Part shown: positions 33,706 through 43,062 of the stretch, piece after piece | Layout of the letters: every line of letters begins with the position of its first letter | How positions within the stretch are numbered: the stretch's first letter is position 1 | Program-made: the position numbers and the translations under genes | Notes under the pieces: model-generated | The model's input: the letters and a program-made list of their open reading frames with translations, nothing else | The model's database searches: none | What the model was told of the DNA's origin: nothing | Source: Candidatus Heimdallarchaeota archaeon | GTDB taxonomy: Archaea; Asgardarchaeota; Heimdallarchaeia; JABLTI01 | Direction: 5' to 3' | Length of the DNA: 64,000 bases | Assembly (NCBI GenBank): GCA_018238155.1 | Contig: JABCTZ010000032.1 | Location: forward strand, 91,034 to 155,033

Positions 33706-35163
33706 CTAAGCAAAACTAAATATTTTGGTTTTATTTGGTCTTCTTGAAAGTTCAGCTATTCGAGCCCCAATTAAAGTACTGATATTTTTTTCTTCACAAG
33801 CATCAATTAATCTTTGAGTTATAATGCCATCAAAAATAACTGTAATAACACTTGATTTTGCTTTTTTGATTTCATCATAGATTGAAATGACTTTGACTTT
33901 TTTCACTTGCTTTTTCTTTTCATTGAGGAAAATACCTTCTTGTTTTTCCTTTCCATCGATATCTTTAACGAAGGTTAGTAATTCTTCGGGAATTTTAGGG
34001 GGTGGTGGACGACTATAATATTCACTTGAGCGGCTATCTCTCGAAGATCGTCTATCACCTCCACTTCGTGGGTGTGGTCTTCTACTTCTATTATCTCTTG
34101 ATTGATATCTTGGAGATGAAGAGCTTCTTGAATCCCTTGACTGATAGGATTGTCTTCTAGTTCCTGAGGATGCTTGAACATGTGTTCTCTTCTTCTCTTG
34201 AGTAGGTTCGGGTGAAACTTTGGTTGCTATTTTTGGAGGAATTGTTTTTCCTTTAATTTTTGTTCCTCCTCTTGTTTGCTTTCTTTTGATTGCTTTTACA
34301 AGAATTTCATTAGCATGAATTTCAGTCACGAAACCTGCTTCTTCTATAGGAACTTTTTTGCCGAGGTGATCGACAATTTCCTTTGGTTTCAAATCTTCAA
34401 CTTCAACACCTGTTGGTGCACGAGCAACATAATCAACTTCGCTATACATTAGAAGCTCTTTTAGTATCAAATCTCCACCACGGTCTCCATCTAGAAACGC
34501 GATTGTTGTTTTTTTCTTGGTAAGATCACTAACAGCTCTTGGAACAGATGCTCCTTGGACCGCTACGGTATTTCTAACACCTGCTCGTAAGCAAGCAGCA
34601 ATATCCGCTCTGCCCTCAACAATAATGATAGTATCTGAACTGTTCAATTCGGGTCCAGCTGGTAGAGGACCATAGTTGGTAATACCACCAACTCGAGCAG
34701 CTTTAATCACTTCATCGTGAATTTCACTTGAATCTTGAGAAGTCTCTGTTTCCCATTTCTTAAGAAGATCTGAAGCACGTGAGATGATTTTCTTTCGTTT
34801 TTCTTCACGAACATCTTCTATTTTCTTTATGCTAATTTTTGCATTGCATGGACCAATTCTATCAACTGTTTCAATAGCTGCTGCTAAAATTGATGTTTCA
34901 ACTTTATCAAGGCTGGATGGAACTGAGAGATTTCCTTTAGTTTTTCCTCCACGTATGATAAGGCTTACTTGAATTCTTCCAACTCTTCCGCCTTTTTGCA
35001 ATTCACGTAAATCAAGATCATCTGAGAGCAAACCTTCTGTTTGGCCAAATAAAGCACCAACGACATCAGGTTTCTCAACGATGCCTTCAATAGCGAAATC
35101 AGCATGAATCATGTATTTTGTTGTTGTTGATTCCTCGTTATTATGATTTTTAGTATATGGCAT
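33706..35163 (-). CDS. dnaG: Archaeal DnaG (TOPRIM primase-like, exosome-associated), about 485 aa
   Basis: Archaeal DnaG has a TOPRIM core and is mainly an RNA-exosome cofactor that favours A-rich RNA, with some primase activity reported. The N-terminal domain opens TKYMIHADFAIEGIVEKPDVVGALFGQTEG. TOPRIM starts at about 180 with IIIVEGRADI and IAFLDGDRGGD, giving the acidic metal ligands. ATG at 35163 has GGAGGT at 35173-35178, so I reject an upstream in-frame start that would add 34 residues. An Arg/Ser/Tyr-rich disordered stretch lies at about 310-390 (RRQSYQSRDSRSSSSPRYQS), unusual for the family. A C-terminal domain of about 95 residues follows. Confidence 0.94.
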   Translation of the reverse strand: MPYTKNHNNEESTTTKYMIHADFAIEGIVEKPDVVGALFGQTEGLLSDDLDLRELQKGGRVGRIQVSLIIRGGKTKGNLSVPSSLDKVETSILAAAIETVDRIGPCNAKISIKKIEDVREEKRKKIISRASDLLKKWETETSQDSSEIHDEVIKAARVGGITNYGPLPAGPELNSSDTIIIVEGRADIAACLRAGVRNTVAVQGASVPRAVSDLTKKKTTIAFLDGDRGGDLILKELLMYSEVDYVARAPTGVEVEDLKPKEIVDHLGKKVPIEEAGFVTEIHANEILVKAIKRKQTRGGTKIKGKTIPPKIATKVSPEPTQEKKRTHVQASSGTRRQSYQSRDSRSSSSPRYQSRDNRSRRPHPRSGGDRRSSRDSRSSEYYSRPPPPKIPEELLTFVKDIDGKEKQEGIFLNEKKKQVKKVKVISIYDEIKKAKSSVITVIFDGIITQRLIDACEEKNISTLIGARIAELSRRPNKTKIFSFA

Positions 35164-35172
35164 TAATTTTAT

Positions 35173-35178
35173 ACCTCC
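35173..35178 (-). promoter_or_regulatory. Strong Shine-Dalgarno that fixes the dnaG start
   Basis: On the minus strand this is GGAGGT, nine bases before the ATG at 35163. It argues against longer in-frame starts upstream. The region up to 35700 is otherwise an AT-rich gap of more than 430 bases with no supported gene. Confidence 0.8.
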
Positions 35179-35265
35179 AATATTAACTTGGGTTAAATTG
35201 TTCAAATGACACATTTGTTGTAAAAATCGCTTTGGAGATTTTTTTCTTACACCTTTAAAGAGCAA

Positions 35266-35700
35266 GCGAAATAATAGGTTTTTTTTATTCTAACCTATGT
35301 ATCTCAAATATCTCCTGATCAAAAAGAAAACGAATAGTCATCAATTATTGATATTTTTAGGAAATTACCTTAGTAATTTTTCTTATATCTTTGAGCAATA
35401 GTAATAATTTGAAATTATTTTAATATTATTGCATTAATCCTATTTGATTATTTTATCTAAATTATTTCTCAACCACTTTTGTGGGAGTTAGTAATCGTGA
35501 TTTGATGATGAGGCTCTGTTTATTTATTGTTTTTTTCTGTGAGCCTGTAATATTCTTAATTATTCTTTATGATCAATATATTCGATTCTTAGCAATCAAT
35601 TGTCATTCGATTGTTAAGTCAAATGTGCCTAAGAGGTTTTTAAACCTTTGTCTGTTGCTGATTGCAACCCGAAATTGAAATGAATTAATAGTTACAAAAA
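35266..35700. other. AT-rich intergenic region, no gene supported
   Basis: This gap separates dnaG (minus) from the DUF2207 gene (plus). It contains a plus-strand open frame of 65 codons at 35481-35678 that starts with GTG and is rich in Phe, Leu and Ile, but there is no convincing SD or conserved pattern, so I do not call it. Promoters for both flanking genes should lie here; AT runs are too common to pick one. Confidence 0.5.
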
Positions 35701-35817
35701 TTGATTAAATCGATTTTCACTCTTACAAAAGGTAAGTCTTTTATTGTTGAAACAAACATTTTTCTATTGGATGAAGTAATTTATTTCCACTCGTTGATGT
35801 TGGAGGAAAAAAAGACT

Positions 35818-37884
35818 TTGATTTCAAGAAAGAAAAAAATGACCATTTTAACTTTATTATTGATTCTTTTAGCTGGGAATATTTCTACCTTTATATTTAC
35901 TGCAGAAGATACTATAGCAAAAGTACCCTTTAGCGGAAGCGGTGGATTAGATACTCAAGGATATTATTACTCGCATTGGAATGAAACCATTACCGTTGGA
36001 ATGGATGGATCACTGCTAATTATTGAGGAGATGACATTTAGAATGGATCCCGGTTCTTATGGATTTGCTTATAGAAATCTGAACTGGAAACTTTTTGATA
36101 ATGTAAACAGTTGGAAAATAGAATCTGGGAATAATGCACCAAGTATTACCTATTATAAGATGGAAAAAACAGCTGAAGAAATTCAGTTCTACTGGGAATT
36201 TCCGAGAGATTATTATTCATCACATGTTAGCTTTACATTTGTTTTGACCTATAATGTCTCATCTGCTATGGATTTGCGAGGAGAAAGGGATAGAGTATAT
36301 TGGAACGTTATTGGAGATGAATTTGAAGTACCAATAAATGACATTTCAATTCGTGTAATCTTTCCTCAAGAATATGCCTTAGCTGATGTTCGATCAACTA
36401 CTTATTTTCAAGGAACAAATCCTGGTGATGATACTGGGTCAAAATTGAATGTAGATGGAAAAACTCATGTGACTTTCCATCAAAGCTCTGTAGGTGCATA
36501 CGAATCTTATACCATTGATGTTGACACACCACCTGCAGGGATAATTATGCCTTTTAGTTGGAGAGTGTATTTGAATACGAATTGGTATTTATGTATAGCA
36601 TTTGGTTTTATGCCTGTTTTGCTCTTCTTTGGATTGCTCTTCATTTTTAAAGGACTTGACCCAAAAGTAAAAAGTATCCCAACATTGAATGAAGTTACGT
36701 ACAAAAAATGCATCCAATGTGGGTACAAAGATGCTCGAAAAATTAAATTCTGCCCAATGTGTGGCGATGATGTTAAAATAGTAAATGAAATTGGCCCACC
36801 AAATAATCTAAGCCCAGCAGAAGTAGGAACTTTACTGGATGAGAAATTTGATAAGATTGATTTTGTTGCTGAATTCTTTTATCTCGCAGAAAAAGGTTAT
36901 TTGAAAATTATTCAAACAGATAGATCAAGTGAGATTTATTTCCAAAGAACGGAAAAAGATGCTTATTATGGAGAATTGTCTAAATTTAATAAAAGCCTTC
37001 TAAAATTCATCGAAGATTATTCATATGATACTCTCTGGTTCAAAGATGAAAGCAAAAAGACAGATGAAATTCCCGTAGAAGTTATCTCATTATCTGTTAT
37101 TAAGACAAAGGCAGTTATGCTCTGGAAAAATAAAAGTGAGGTATATAATAAATTATCCGGAGGAGATTCTCCATACTTCACGAAAAATCCTGAGAAGGTT
37201 AGAGGTAAATATTCTATGTATGCAATAGGTATCGGTGTGTTAGGCTCAATCGGTTTCGTTATCGGTTCCTCATTCTTTTTCATTAATGGATTAGTATGGG
37301 GTGCCGCAGGTGTAATTGCGGCATCTTTCATTGGGTATCTAGTATCAAATAAAATGCCAAAACTAACTAAAGAAGGAGCGAAAGCAAAAGCAAGTTGGCA
37401 AAGCTATTTGCAATTAATACGTGGACAAATGCTTGGATTCCCTGACCCATATGAACAATTTAGCTTTTCAATGGACCACTTCTCATATCTACTAATTGAC
37501 CCTAAATTTGATTTACCACATCACCTTAAACATATCGCGAAAAAAATACCCAATAACACCCCTCCTTCTAACTATCATTATACCGCACCATATTGGTATT
37601 ATTATCCTAGAATATACTTACCAAGGCAATCTGGAATGATGACTCACAGAACAATAACTGGATTCGACAGTCTTGGTAGAGGTTTTGAATCAATGGTTAA
37701 TGGAATAAGTAATTTAGCCGAAAGTTTACCAACGGCAATATCAAATATGGCTGAAGGATTAACTGGAGCAATTTCTTCTATGAGTGACGGTTTCACTCCT
37801 CCATCTTCGAGTGGAGGTATCAGTGGTTTCGGTGGAGGTTCCAGTGGTGGAGGAGGCGGAGGTGGCGGTGGAGGAATTGGTTAA
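35818..37884 (+). CDS. DUF2207-type membrane protein with internal zinc ribbon and Gly-rich tail, about 688 aa
   Basis: After a signal-like helix (TILTLLLILLAG) comes an extracytoplasmic beta-rich domain of about 230 residues with the DUF2207 pattern (ETITVGMDGSLLIIEEMTF). A membrane helix sits at about 265-285 by the adopted start. A zinc ribbon CIQCG...CPMCG follows, then a cytoplasmic domain, two membrane helices and a tail made mostly of Gly and Ser (SGGGGGGGGGGIG), a hallmark of this family. The start is uncertain: TTG at 35818 follows GGAGG (35802-35806), while ATG codons at 35797 and 35839 are in the same frame. The family is widespread in bacteria and archaea and has no settled function. 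A terminator follows. Confidence 0.8.
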   Translation: MISRKKKMTILTLLLILLAGNISTFIFTAEDTIAKVPFSGSGGLDTQGYYYSHWNETITVGMDGSLLIIEEMTFRMDPGSYGFAYRNLNWKLFDNVNSWKIESGNNAPSITYYKMEKTAEEIQFYWEFPRDYYSSHVSFTFVLTYNVSSAMDLRGERDRVYWNVIGDEFEVPINDISIRVIFPQEYALADVRSTTYFQGTNPGDDTGSKLNVDGKTHVTFHQSSVGAYESYTIDVDTPPAGIIMPFSWRVYLNTNWYLCIAFGFMPVLLFFGLLFIFKGLDPKVKSIPTLNEVTYKKCIQCGYKDARKIKFCPMCGDDVKIVNEIGPPNNLSPAEVGTLLDEKFDKIDFVAEFFYLAEKGYLKIIQTDRSSEIYFQRTEKDAYYGELSKFNKSLLKFIEDYSYDTLWFKDESKKTDEIPVEVISLSVIKTKAVMLWKNKSEVYNKLSGGDSPYFTKNPEKVRGKYSMYAIGIGVLGSIGFVIGSSFFFINGLVWGAAGVIAASFIGYLVSNKMPKLTKEGAKAKASWQSYLQLIRGQMLGFPDPYEQFSFSMDHFSYLLIDPKFDLPHHLKHIAKKIPNNTPPSNYHYTAPYWYYYPRIYLPRQSGMMTHRTITGFDSLGRGFESMVNGISNLAESLPTAISNMAEGLTGAISSMSDGFTPPSSSGGISGFGGGSSGGGGGGGGGGIG

Positions 37885-37914
37885 CTTCATCAAAATCTAA
37901 TTGAAATAAGATTG

Positions 37915-37949
37915 CTTTTGGGTGAAAACCCGAAAGATTTTCTTTTATC
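37915..37949 (+). terminator. GNRA-looped terminator after the DUF2207 gene
   Basis: CTTTTGGGT at 37915-37923 pairs with ACCCGAAAG at 37928-37936 (one T-G pair) around a GAAA tetraloop. A tract ATTTTCTTTTATCT follows. Confidence 0.85.
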
Positions 37950-37991
37950 TAACAGTATTAAAAAAATAGCTCTTTGAAAGAGATTAGTTAT

Positions 37992-38711
37992 CTAATCTTC
38001 TTTCTTTTGCTTCTCTTTTTTCTTTTTTACTTTCTTTTTTGGTTCTTCCTTTCTGTTGGTTTCAAGCTCTTCTTTCTTATCTTTTTCTTCTGTCTTCTTT
38101 TGCTTATCGTCTGTTTTCTCCTTCTTATACTTCAAAAGTTGATTAGCAATTATTTTTTCAAGAACTTCTTCTTCTAAATCTTCACTATCAATAACAACAA
38201 AATTCAATTTTTCATCTGCAAAAGTTTGAATTATGGGGCTCTTATTCATAAGAATCATACCAATTCCGCCAAAAAGTTGCATATCGACAAAAGAAAAAAT
38301 GAATCGTTTGAAACTTAATAAAAGATCATTATTAGTTAAATAGAGAAGTTCACCACTTTGCTCTCCTGCAATTAGCATCAAGCGGATTCCCATAACTTTT
38401 TTACCAATTGTTAAACCATTTGTTTTAATTGGCCAATAAACAAAATAAGCAGAAGAAGCTAACGCTGTTACAACGCCCATAAGAGGCCAGAAAATATAGA
38501 GTAAAACCTCTAAAACAGGTTTAGCAGTTAAGACGAAGGAAACATGGAATACAAAAGGTAAGGCTAAACAAACAAATAAGATTAGATCGATGATTAAAAA
38601 ATCAATAATTGCAGCTATTATTCTATTAGAAATAGATGACAAGGGTTTCTTGATATTGGTAGTTTTTTTCTCCTCACTCATAAATAAGTCTCCAAATAAC
38701 GATTGATTCAA
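37992..38711 (-). CDS. RDD-family membrane protein with Lys/Glu-rich tail, 239 aa
   Basis: The RDD signature appears as SNRIIAAIIDFLIIDLIL at about residue 26-43 and KTNGLTIGKKVMGIRLM at about 95-111. Three or four hydrophobic helices lie between about 30 and 165. The last about 45 residues are a highly charged tail rich in Lys and Glu. RDD proteins are small transporters or accessory membrane proteins; some act in Na+/H+ exchange or stress. A second RDD gene lies directly upstream on the same strand 80 bases away, and the pair probably forms a small operon. The two proteins differ in tail and loop length and are old paralogs. Confidence 0.85.
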   Translation of the reverse strand: MNQSLFGDLFMSEEKKTTNIKKPLSSISNRIIAAIIDFLIIDLILFVCLALPFVFHVSFVLTAKPVLEVLLYIFWPLMGVVTALASSAYFVYWPIKTNGLTIGKKVMGIRLMLIAGEQSGELLYLTNNDLLLSFKRFIFSFVDMQLFGGIGMILMNKSPIIQTFADEKLNFVVIDSEDLEEEVLEKIIANQLLKYKKEKTDDKQKKTEEKDKKEELETNRKEEPKKKVKKKKEKQKKED

Positions 38712-38790
38712 GATTATAAAAATACATGTTGTTTTAAAAAAATTCTCTAAGGTAAGGAAAAAAGAAGAAATGAAGGAACTAGTAAAAAAA

Positions 38791-39327
38791 TTACTCAGTC
38801 CTTGGTTTCTTTAGAGGTACTAAAGATTCATCAACTTGAACGACAATGGTTTTGCCAAATTGATCTGCGAATCTTTGGTTGTTGTTGTCATTGGTAATAA
38901 AGTACCACGCGATCAAACCAAAAGCAAATCCAGCTTCTATCCAACCAATAAGGGCACGTATAAATACTTTACTAAAATCACCTTCAGTAATTGATCTAAG
39001 CGTCCATTTAGCTTCATCCTCAATTAACATAAGCTTAATTTTTTGCATCTTTTTACCGATTGTTTGACCGTCATTTTTATAGGGCATCCAAACAAAGATG
39101 TAAAACATTGCTACAAAACCTAATACGTATAGTACAAAGCTCAATAGATAACTAAGCCAACCACCAATAACGGGGATAGTACCTATAACAAAATAGAGAA
39201 TAACACCTAAAATATAAATGCCGAAAACGATACCATAATCAACAATAGCCGCAATAGCTCGTTCTTTAAAAGTAGCTAAAGCAACTTTAACATCTGGTTT
39301 TTCTGTTTTTTCAGTTTTTTCACTCAT
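38791..39327 (-). CDS. RDD-family membrane protein, 178 aa
   Basis: FKERAIAAIVDYGIVFGIYI at about residues 16-35 and YKNDGQTIGKKMQKIKLM at about 83-100 are the RDD landmarks, including the Arg and Asp of the first helix. Three to four helices fit the family. It lacks the long charged tail of its downstream paralog at 37992-38711. It is the first of the two genes. The ATG at 39327 follows AGGAGTTAGTTTATT. The substrate, if any, is not visible. Confidence 0.85.
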   Translation of the reverse strand: MSEKTEKTEKPDVKVALATFKERAIAAIVDYGIVFGIYILGVILYFVIGTIPVIGGWLSYLLSFVLYVLGFVAMFYIFVWMPYKNDGQTIGKKMQKIKLMLIEDEAKWTLRSITEGDFSKVFIRALIGWIEAGFAFGLIAWYFITNDNNNQRFADQFGKTIVVQVDESLVPLKKPRTE

Positions 39328-39450
39328 AATAAACTAACTCCTACTAATAAAAGGATAATAGTACCTTCCTTTCGAACGAACTAGTATAAAAATAATTTCA
39401 GAAAGAGCAAGAAAAATAAGGAAAACTCGTGAATAAAAAAATCGGAATAA

Positions 39451-39460
39451 CCTTTAAATG
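39451..39460 (+). promoter_or_regulatory. TATA-like element of the Atg22/UMF1-type transporter gene
   Basis: CCTTTAAATG at 39451-39460 lies about 70 bases before the ATG at 39529. The same CTTTAAAT-like core recurs in many gaps of the window, which makes it a likely general promoter core in this genome. Confidence 0.45.
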
Positions 39461-39528
39461 CGACAAAAATATCTCTGCTTAAGGATTTTCAATCAAAATA
39501 GGACTCAAATTTCAAACGGTGAAAATAT

Positions 39529-41034
39529 ATGGCAGATGAAGATATATATGCTGACGTTCAGTTAGCAAAGAAACCAGAAGATGAGTGCGCCAACTCAGCT
39601 TCAATTGAAGCAAAGAAAACAGGAAAGATTAATGTTTTCCTTTGGTTTTCATACGATGCTGCGGACACCTACTTTTCACAATTAATAATTAGCCTTGCTT
39701 TTACACCACTAGCTCTTTTGTTAGGTATAGAAATAGGTTGGACATATACATTCACGTTTGTAATAGTCTCACTCTTTATGGCATTTTCAAACTTGCTAAT
39801 AGCTGCTCTTGGACCAATTATGGGTTCTATATCAGATATTGCCGGCAAACGAAAAGGAGCAGTAATTATTGTTGCAAGTATTATGGTTGCTTCAACAGCT
39901 GCAGTGACTCCTTTTGTAAGTTTTGGTACACCCATGTTTAAATTCTGGATGGCAACCATTCTATTTGTAATAGCAAACTTCTGCTATCAAGCGGGTAGAA
40001 TGTTTTACGATGCCCAAATCCCTTTCATTGCAAAAACAGAGCAACGTTCATTTACACAAGCTTTAGGTGGTTCTCTTAGCTTCATCGGGTCTGTTCTTGG
40101 AGTTGTGACAAGTATGGTTTTAGTGGGTATCTTTGGCAAACCAACACATATTGATACTGCTATTTGGGCGAATGCCTCTATAAGACCTGAAGATATTGAA
40201 TATGGTGGTCTTCAATGGATGTTTCTTATTGGTGCAATTGTCATGGTAATTATGGCATTACCTTATCTTTTCCATAAAGAAGTTGAAACTCCAACGAAAG
40301 TCACTTTGATAGACAATTTTAAACAATCACGAAAGATTTTCCGGACAACAGGAAAGGAAATTCTAAGAGATCGAAATTCTTTGCTTTTCTTTCTAGGTTG
40401 GTTCTTTATTACCGATGCTGCGAATACTGCAATACTTTATATGACTGTAACTATTCAAGGAGCTGTAGGATATGATTTAGCAACTACTAATTATGTTCTT
40501 TTCGCAGGCATTGGTGGAAGTTTAATTTTTGCTGTTATCACAGGACTTTTTATGAACAAATATGGTCCAAAGTTAACTTTCATTGTAAATGGTATTTCAT
40601 GGGCAATTGCTGTTCTAATAATTATTTTCTCCGGTTGGGAGATTGGAGGTATTATGACTCCAAAATGGTTGGTGTTTTTCGGGGCGTTCTTTGTTGGTAT
40701 TGGTTTTGGAGGTATCTGGATTGTTGGAAGACAATTCATTATGGTACTAGCTCCACCTTCGAAATTAGCTCAATATGGGGGTTTCCAAAAAATCGCTGGG
40801 CGAGTTAGTGCAATTGTATCTCCACTTATGTATGCTGGACTTATCTTTGCTTTTGAACCACAATTCGGCATTCGTAATGCCTATCGTTTTGCTTTAGCTT
40901 CTCTAATAATCTTTTTCATAATTGGAGTAGGACTAATTTCATTCATTAAAGACCCACACAAACGGTATCTCTCTGGTGAGCGTGCGCCTTATACGGGCTT
41001 ATATGATAAGCAACAAGATGAGGAAATCGCATAA
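39529..41034 (+). CDS. Major-facilitator transporter of the Atg22/UMF1 type, 501 aa
   Basis: Twelve hydrophobic helices are visible. The first helix region reads NVFLWFSYDAADTYFSQLI, resembling the YDWANSAF-type signature of the UMF1/Atg22 family, which in yeast exports amino acids from the vacuole. A loop GSISDIAGKRKGAV between helices 2 and 3 matches the MFS motif A. The protein starts with about 35 polar residues and ends with an acidic tail. The gene is a single unit with a clear promoter and terminator. Substrate is likely an amino acid or small metabolite, by family only. Confidence 0.85.
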   Translation: MADEDIYADVQLAKKPEDECANSASIEAKKTGKINVFLWFSYDAADTYFSQLIISLAFTPLALLLGIEIGWTYTFTFVIVSLFMAFSNLLIAALGPIMGSISDIAGKRKGAVIIVASIMVASTAAVTPFVSFGTPMFKFWMATILFVIANFCYQAGRMFYDAQIPFIAKTEQRSFTQALGGSLSFIGSVLGVVTSMVLVGIFGKPTHIDTAIWANASIRPEDIEYGGLQWMFLIGAIVMVIMALPYLFHKEVETPTKVTLIDNFKQSRKIFRTTGKEILRDRNSLLFFLGWFFITDAANTAILYMTVTIQGAVGYDLATTNYVLFAGIGGSLIFAVITGLFMNKYGPKLTFIVNGISWAIAVLIIIFSGWEIGGIMTPKWLVFFGAFFVGIGFGGIWIVGRQFIMVLAPPSKLAQYGGFQKIAGRVSAIVSPLMYAGLIFAFEPQFGIRNAYRFALASLIIFFIIGVGLISFIKDPHKRYLSGERAPYTGLYDKQQDEEIA

Positions 41035-41040
41035 AAAAGT

Positions 41041-41070
41041 TGAAGGATTTATCCTTCACTCATTTTTTTA
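41041..41070 (+). terminator. Terminator after the transporter gene
   Basis: TGAAGGA at 41041-41047 pairs with TCCTTCA at 41052-41058 and is followed by CTCATTTTTTTA. It lies in the short gap between convergent genes. Confidence 0.75.
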
Positions 41071-41090
41071 TCTAATTCAAAGTATTTTTA

Positions 41091-41459
41091 TTACTCAAGG
41101 TTTTTTTCATCTTCTAACATTTGAAGGCATTCTTCATATACTTCAACTGCTTTTCGGAGATGTGGTATAATTATTGATCCACCAACAATTAGTGCAACAT
41201 TCATTGCTTCGTAAAATTCTGCAGGTGTTACATCTTCCTTAACACAGTTGATAATATGGTAACTTATACAATCATTGCAACGTAAAACTGTAGATGCAAC
41301 TAATCCTAGAAGTTCTTTTACTTTGATGGATAATGCTCCTTCATCATACGCTCGAGAGTCAAGAGCAAAGAACCTTGTTATTTGCTTGTTACCGCTGTTG
41401 AGTATTTTTTCATTCATTTTCTCTCTGTATTTTTTGAATTCTTCTAATTTGTCTGCCAT
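41091..41459 (-). CDS. Carboxymuconolactone decarboxylase/AhpD-like protein, 122 aa
   Basis: The motif RCNDCISYH (about residues 73-81) carries the C-x-x-C-x-x-x-H of AhpD-like proteins, which act as thiol peroxidase adaptors or, in related forms, as decarboxylases. KELLGLVAST before it is the usual leading helix. The length is normal for single-domain members that form hexamers. With both Cys present a redox role is favoured. It is convergent with the transporter and divergent from the membrane winged-helix gene. Confidence 0.88.
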   Translation of the reverse strand: MADKLEEFKKYREKMNEKILNSGNKQITRFFALDSRAYDEGALSIKVKELLGLVASTVLRCNDCISYHIINCVKEDVTPAEFYEAMNVALIVGGSIIIPHLRKAVEVYEECLQMLEDEKNLE

Positions 41460-41614
41460 TTTGTTAGCTCCAATTCTTTAACTCTATTCAAATGTTTTAT
41501 TTCTTTTTCTATTACAGGTTAACTGTTTCCGATATCTTTTTGTAACACAAAGGTTTTTTTTGAATGTTGTTAATAGTAGTTTAGTTATTATCCAAATAGT
41601 TGGTGGAAACTCAT

Positions 41615-42304
41615 ATGGCTCGAACAGCTCTCAAATGGATACTTGGTTTAATTTTAACAGTTATTGGATTCTTTTTTACGGGTGTAGTTGTCGTTTTCTA
41701 TATATTGGGAAGGAATACCATGGGTGGATTAATCAGTGCTATAGTTATAGGTTCAATTGGATATATTCCTGGTTTGATCTTAATTATACTTGCATTGGTT
41801 GATGGAGCACACAATGTCTTTGACTTGCGGATTTCCAAACTCCTTGAGGAACATGACCGAATCACTCCAACTGATCTTGCAGAAAAAGCTCGAAGTCGTG
41901 AAGATAAAATAGAAGCATCTGTTTCAAGAATTATTGAGAAAGGTCTAATTATTGTTTATTTTGATAAGGCTACAGGTGAATTTGTTACACAAGAGGGTCG
42001 CGCTATAGCTGAACGTATAATGGGAATCATTATCTCCAAAAGACGTGTTACTCTACAATTGCTGTGTGATGAAACAGGAATGACTGAGGATGAAGTAAAG
42101 CGTATTGTAATTGGCATGGAGAAACGAGGATTGTTTGATGGTACCTACGACTGGCAAAGTGGCAAAATCCTCTCAAGAGAAGGCACAACCCAGCTTACCG
42201 TTGCTAAAACTAGTTGCCCACATTGTGGTGCTCATTTGACTGAACCTCCACTGCCCGGAGAAGAAATAAAATGTAATTATTGTGGAAAAATAATTACTGG
42301 TTAG
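41615..42304 (+). CDS. Membrane-anchored winged-helix protein with C-terminal zinc ribbon, about 229 aa
   Basis: Two hydrophobic helices (about 8-33 and 38-62) are followed by two winged-helix-like segments, at about 68-115 (RITPTDLAEKARSREDKIEASVSRI in outline) and about 130-175 (VTLQLLCDETGMTEDEVKRIV in outline). The end is a zinc ribbon CPHCG...CNYCG. ATG at 41615 follows GGTGG at 41602-41606, so I reject an upstream TTG/GTG start. Such proteins may tether DNA- or protein-binding domains to the membrane. The layout recalls the large PPC receptor-like protein at 16066-18990, which also puts winged helices under a membrane helix. Confidence 0.75.
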   Translation: MARTALKWILGLILTVIGFFFTGVVVVFYILGRNTMGGLISAIVIGSIGYIPGLILIILALVDGAHNVFDLRISKLLEEHDRITPTDLAEKARSREDKIEASVSRIIEKGLIIVYFDKATGEFVTQEGRAIAERIMGIIISKRRVTLQLLCDETGMTEDEVKRIVIGMEKRGLFDGTYDWQSGKILSREGTTQLTVAKTSCPHCGAHLTEPPLPGEEIKCNYCGKIITG

Positions 42305-42316
42305 TAATTTAAAAGA

Positions 42317-42352
42317 AATCTCCTTACCTAGGAGATTCATTCCTTTATTTTT
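42317..42352. terminator. Terminator between convergent genes
   Basis: AATCTCCT at 42317-42324 pairs with AGGAGATT at 42330-42337 around TACCT. On the plus strand CATTCCTTTATTTTTT follows. Confidence 0.8.
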
Positions 42353-42801
42353 TACAACTCCTTTACCATGAGGTATCCATCTGATAAATCATCATAATAC
42401 TCTTTCAATTTGCTTTTTATCTTGAAATCATATTTCTTGTAAAACTGTATTGCGGGAACATTATCTATCTTAACTTCTAATCTTACTCTTACAATTGGTG
42501 ACTTGCGCATCACATCAAGAGTAAATACTAAAATTATCAAACCAATTCCTTTTCTTTGGTGATTCGGGTGGACAGCAAAGATCATTATATGGGCTGTTTC
42601 AATTGAATATATACCAAATATGACAAACCCAACAATTAGTTTAGAGGTGGATTCCACTGCAACATAATAATGTTCAACTCCAATAAGTGATTCTGCAAGC
42701 TCAAAAGCATCATCTCCTGGGAAACACTTCTCGCAGATAAATTGAATTTCTTTCAGGTCTTTTTTCATTACTTTTCTTATTTCTATTGTAGAGCTGCTCA
42801 T
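42352..42801 (-). CDS. GNAT-family N-acetyltransferase, 149 aa
   Basis: The acetyl-CoA binding motif A is HPNHQRKGIGLIIL (Q/R-x-x-G-x-G/A, about residues 80-93). The start IEIRKVMKKDLKEIQFICEKCFPG and the later strand VRLEVKIDNVPAIQFYKKYDF are typical of RimI/Naa-like enzymes that acetylate protein N-termini or small amines. The length is normal. It is convergent with the membrane winged-helix gene. The target cannot be told. Confidence 0.9.
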   Translation of the reverse strand: MSSSTIEIRKVMKKDLKEIQFICEKCFPGDDAFELAESLIGVEHYYVAVESTSKLIVGFVIFGIYSIETAHIMIFAVHPNHQRKGIGLIILVFTLDVMRKSPIVRVRLEVKIDNVPAIQFYKKYDFKIKSKLKEYYDDLSDGYLMVKEL

Positions 42802-43062
42802 CTAAACATTTACTTCCAACAAGTGAACCAAATTAATACTCACTAATCTATTTTTAAGAATTTTTGCAAGTAATACTGAACTAATTTTCATTAATCATTA
42901 CTGCTAATGAGGAGTAGTTATATATATGGGTTAAAAACTTCTCAATTTGCATAATGCTTATTTACTAGAGGAAACTCCTCAAAGTATATTATTATAATCA
43001 TTTGCAAAAGTAGTGAGTCATCTCTCTTTTTGTGAAGATTATTATTTATTGGTGCAATTACA
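42802..43062. other. Intergenic region upstream of the HEAT-repeat gene
   Basis: This 261-base AT-rich gap between divergent genes should hold both promoters. TATATATGGG near 42918-42927 is a plausible TATA element. GGTG lies nine bases before the HEAT ATG at 43063. A minus-strand open frame runs through the region but overlaps the HEAT gene and has no coding character. Confidence 0.4.

Noticed and set aside
35481..35678. Plus-strand frame of 65 codons in the dnaG upstream gap
   Set aside because: GTG start without SD, hydrophobic low-complexity composition and no gene-like context. It may be real but cannot be supported.
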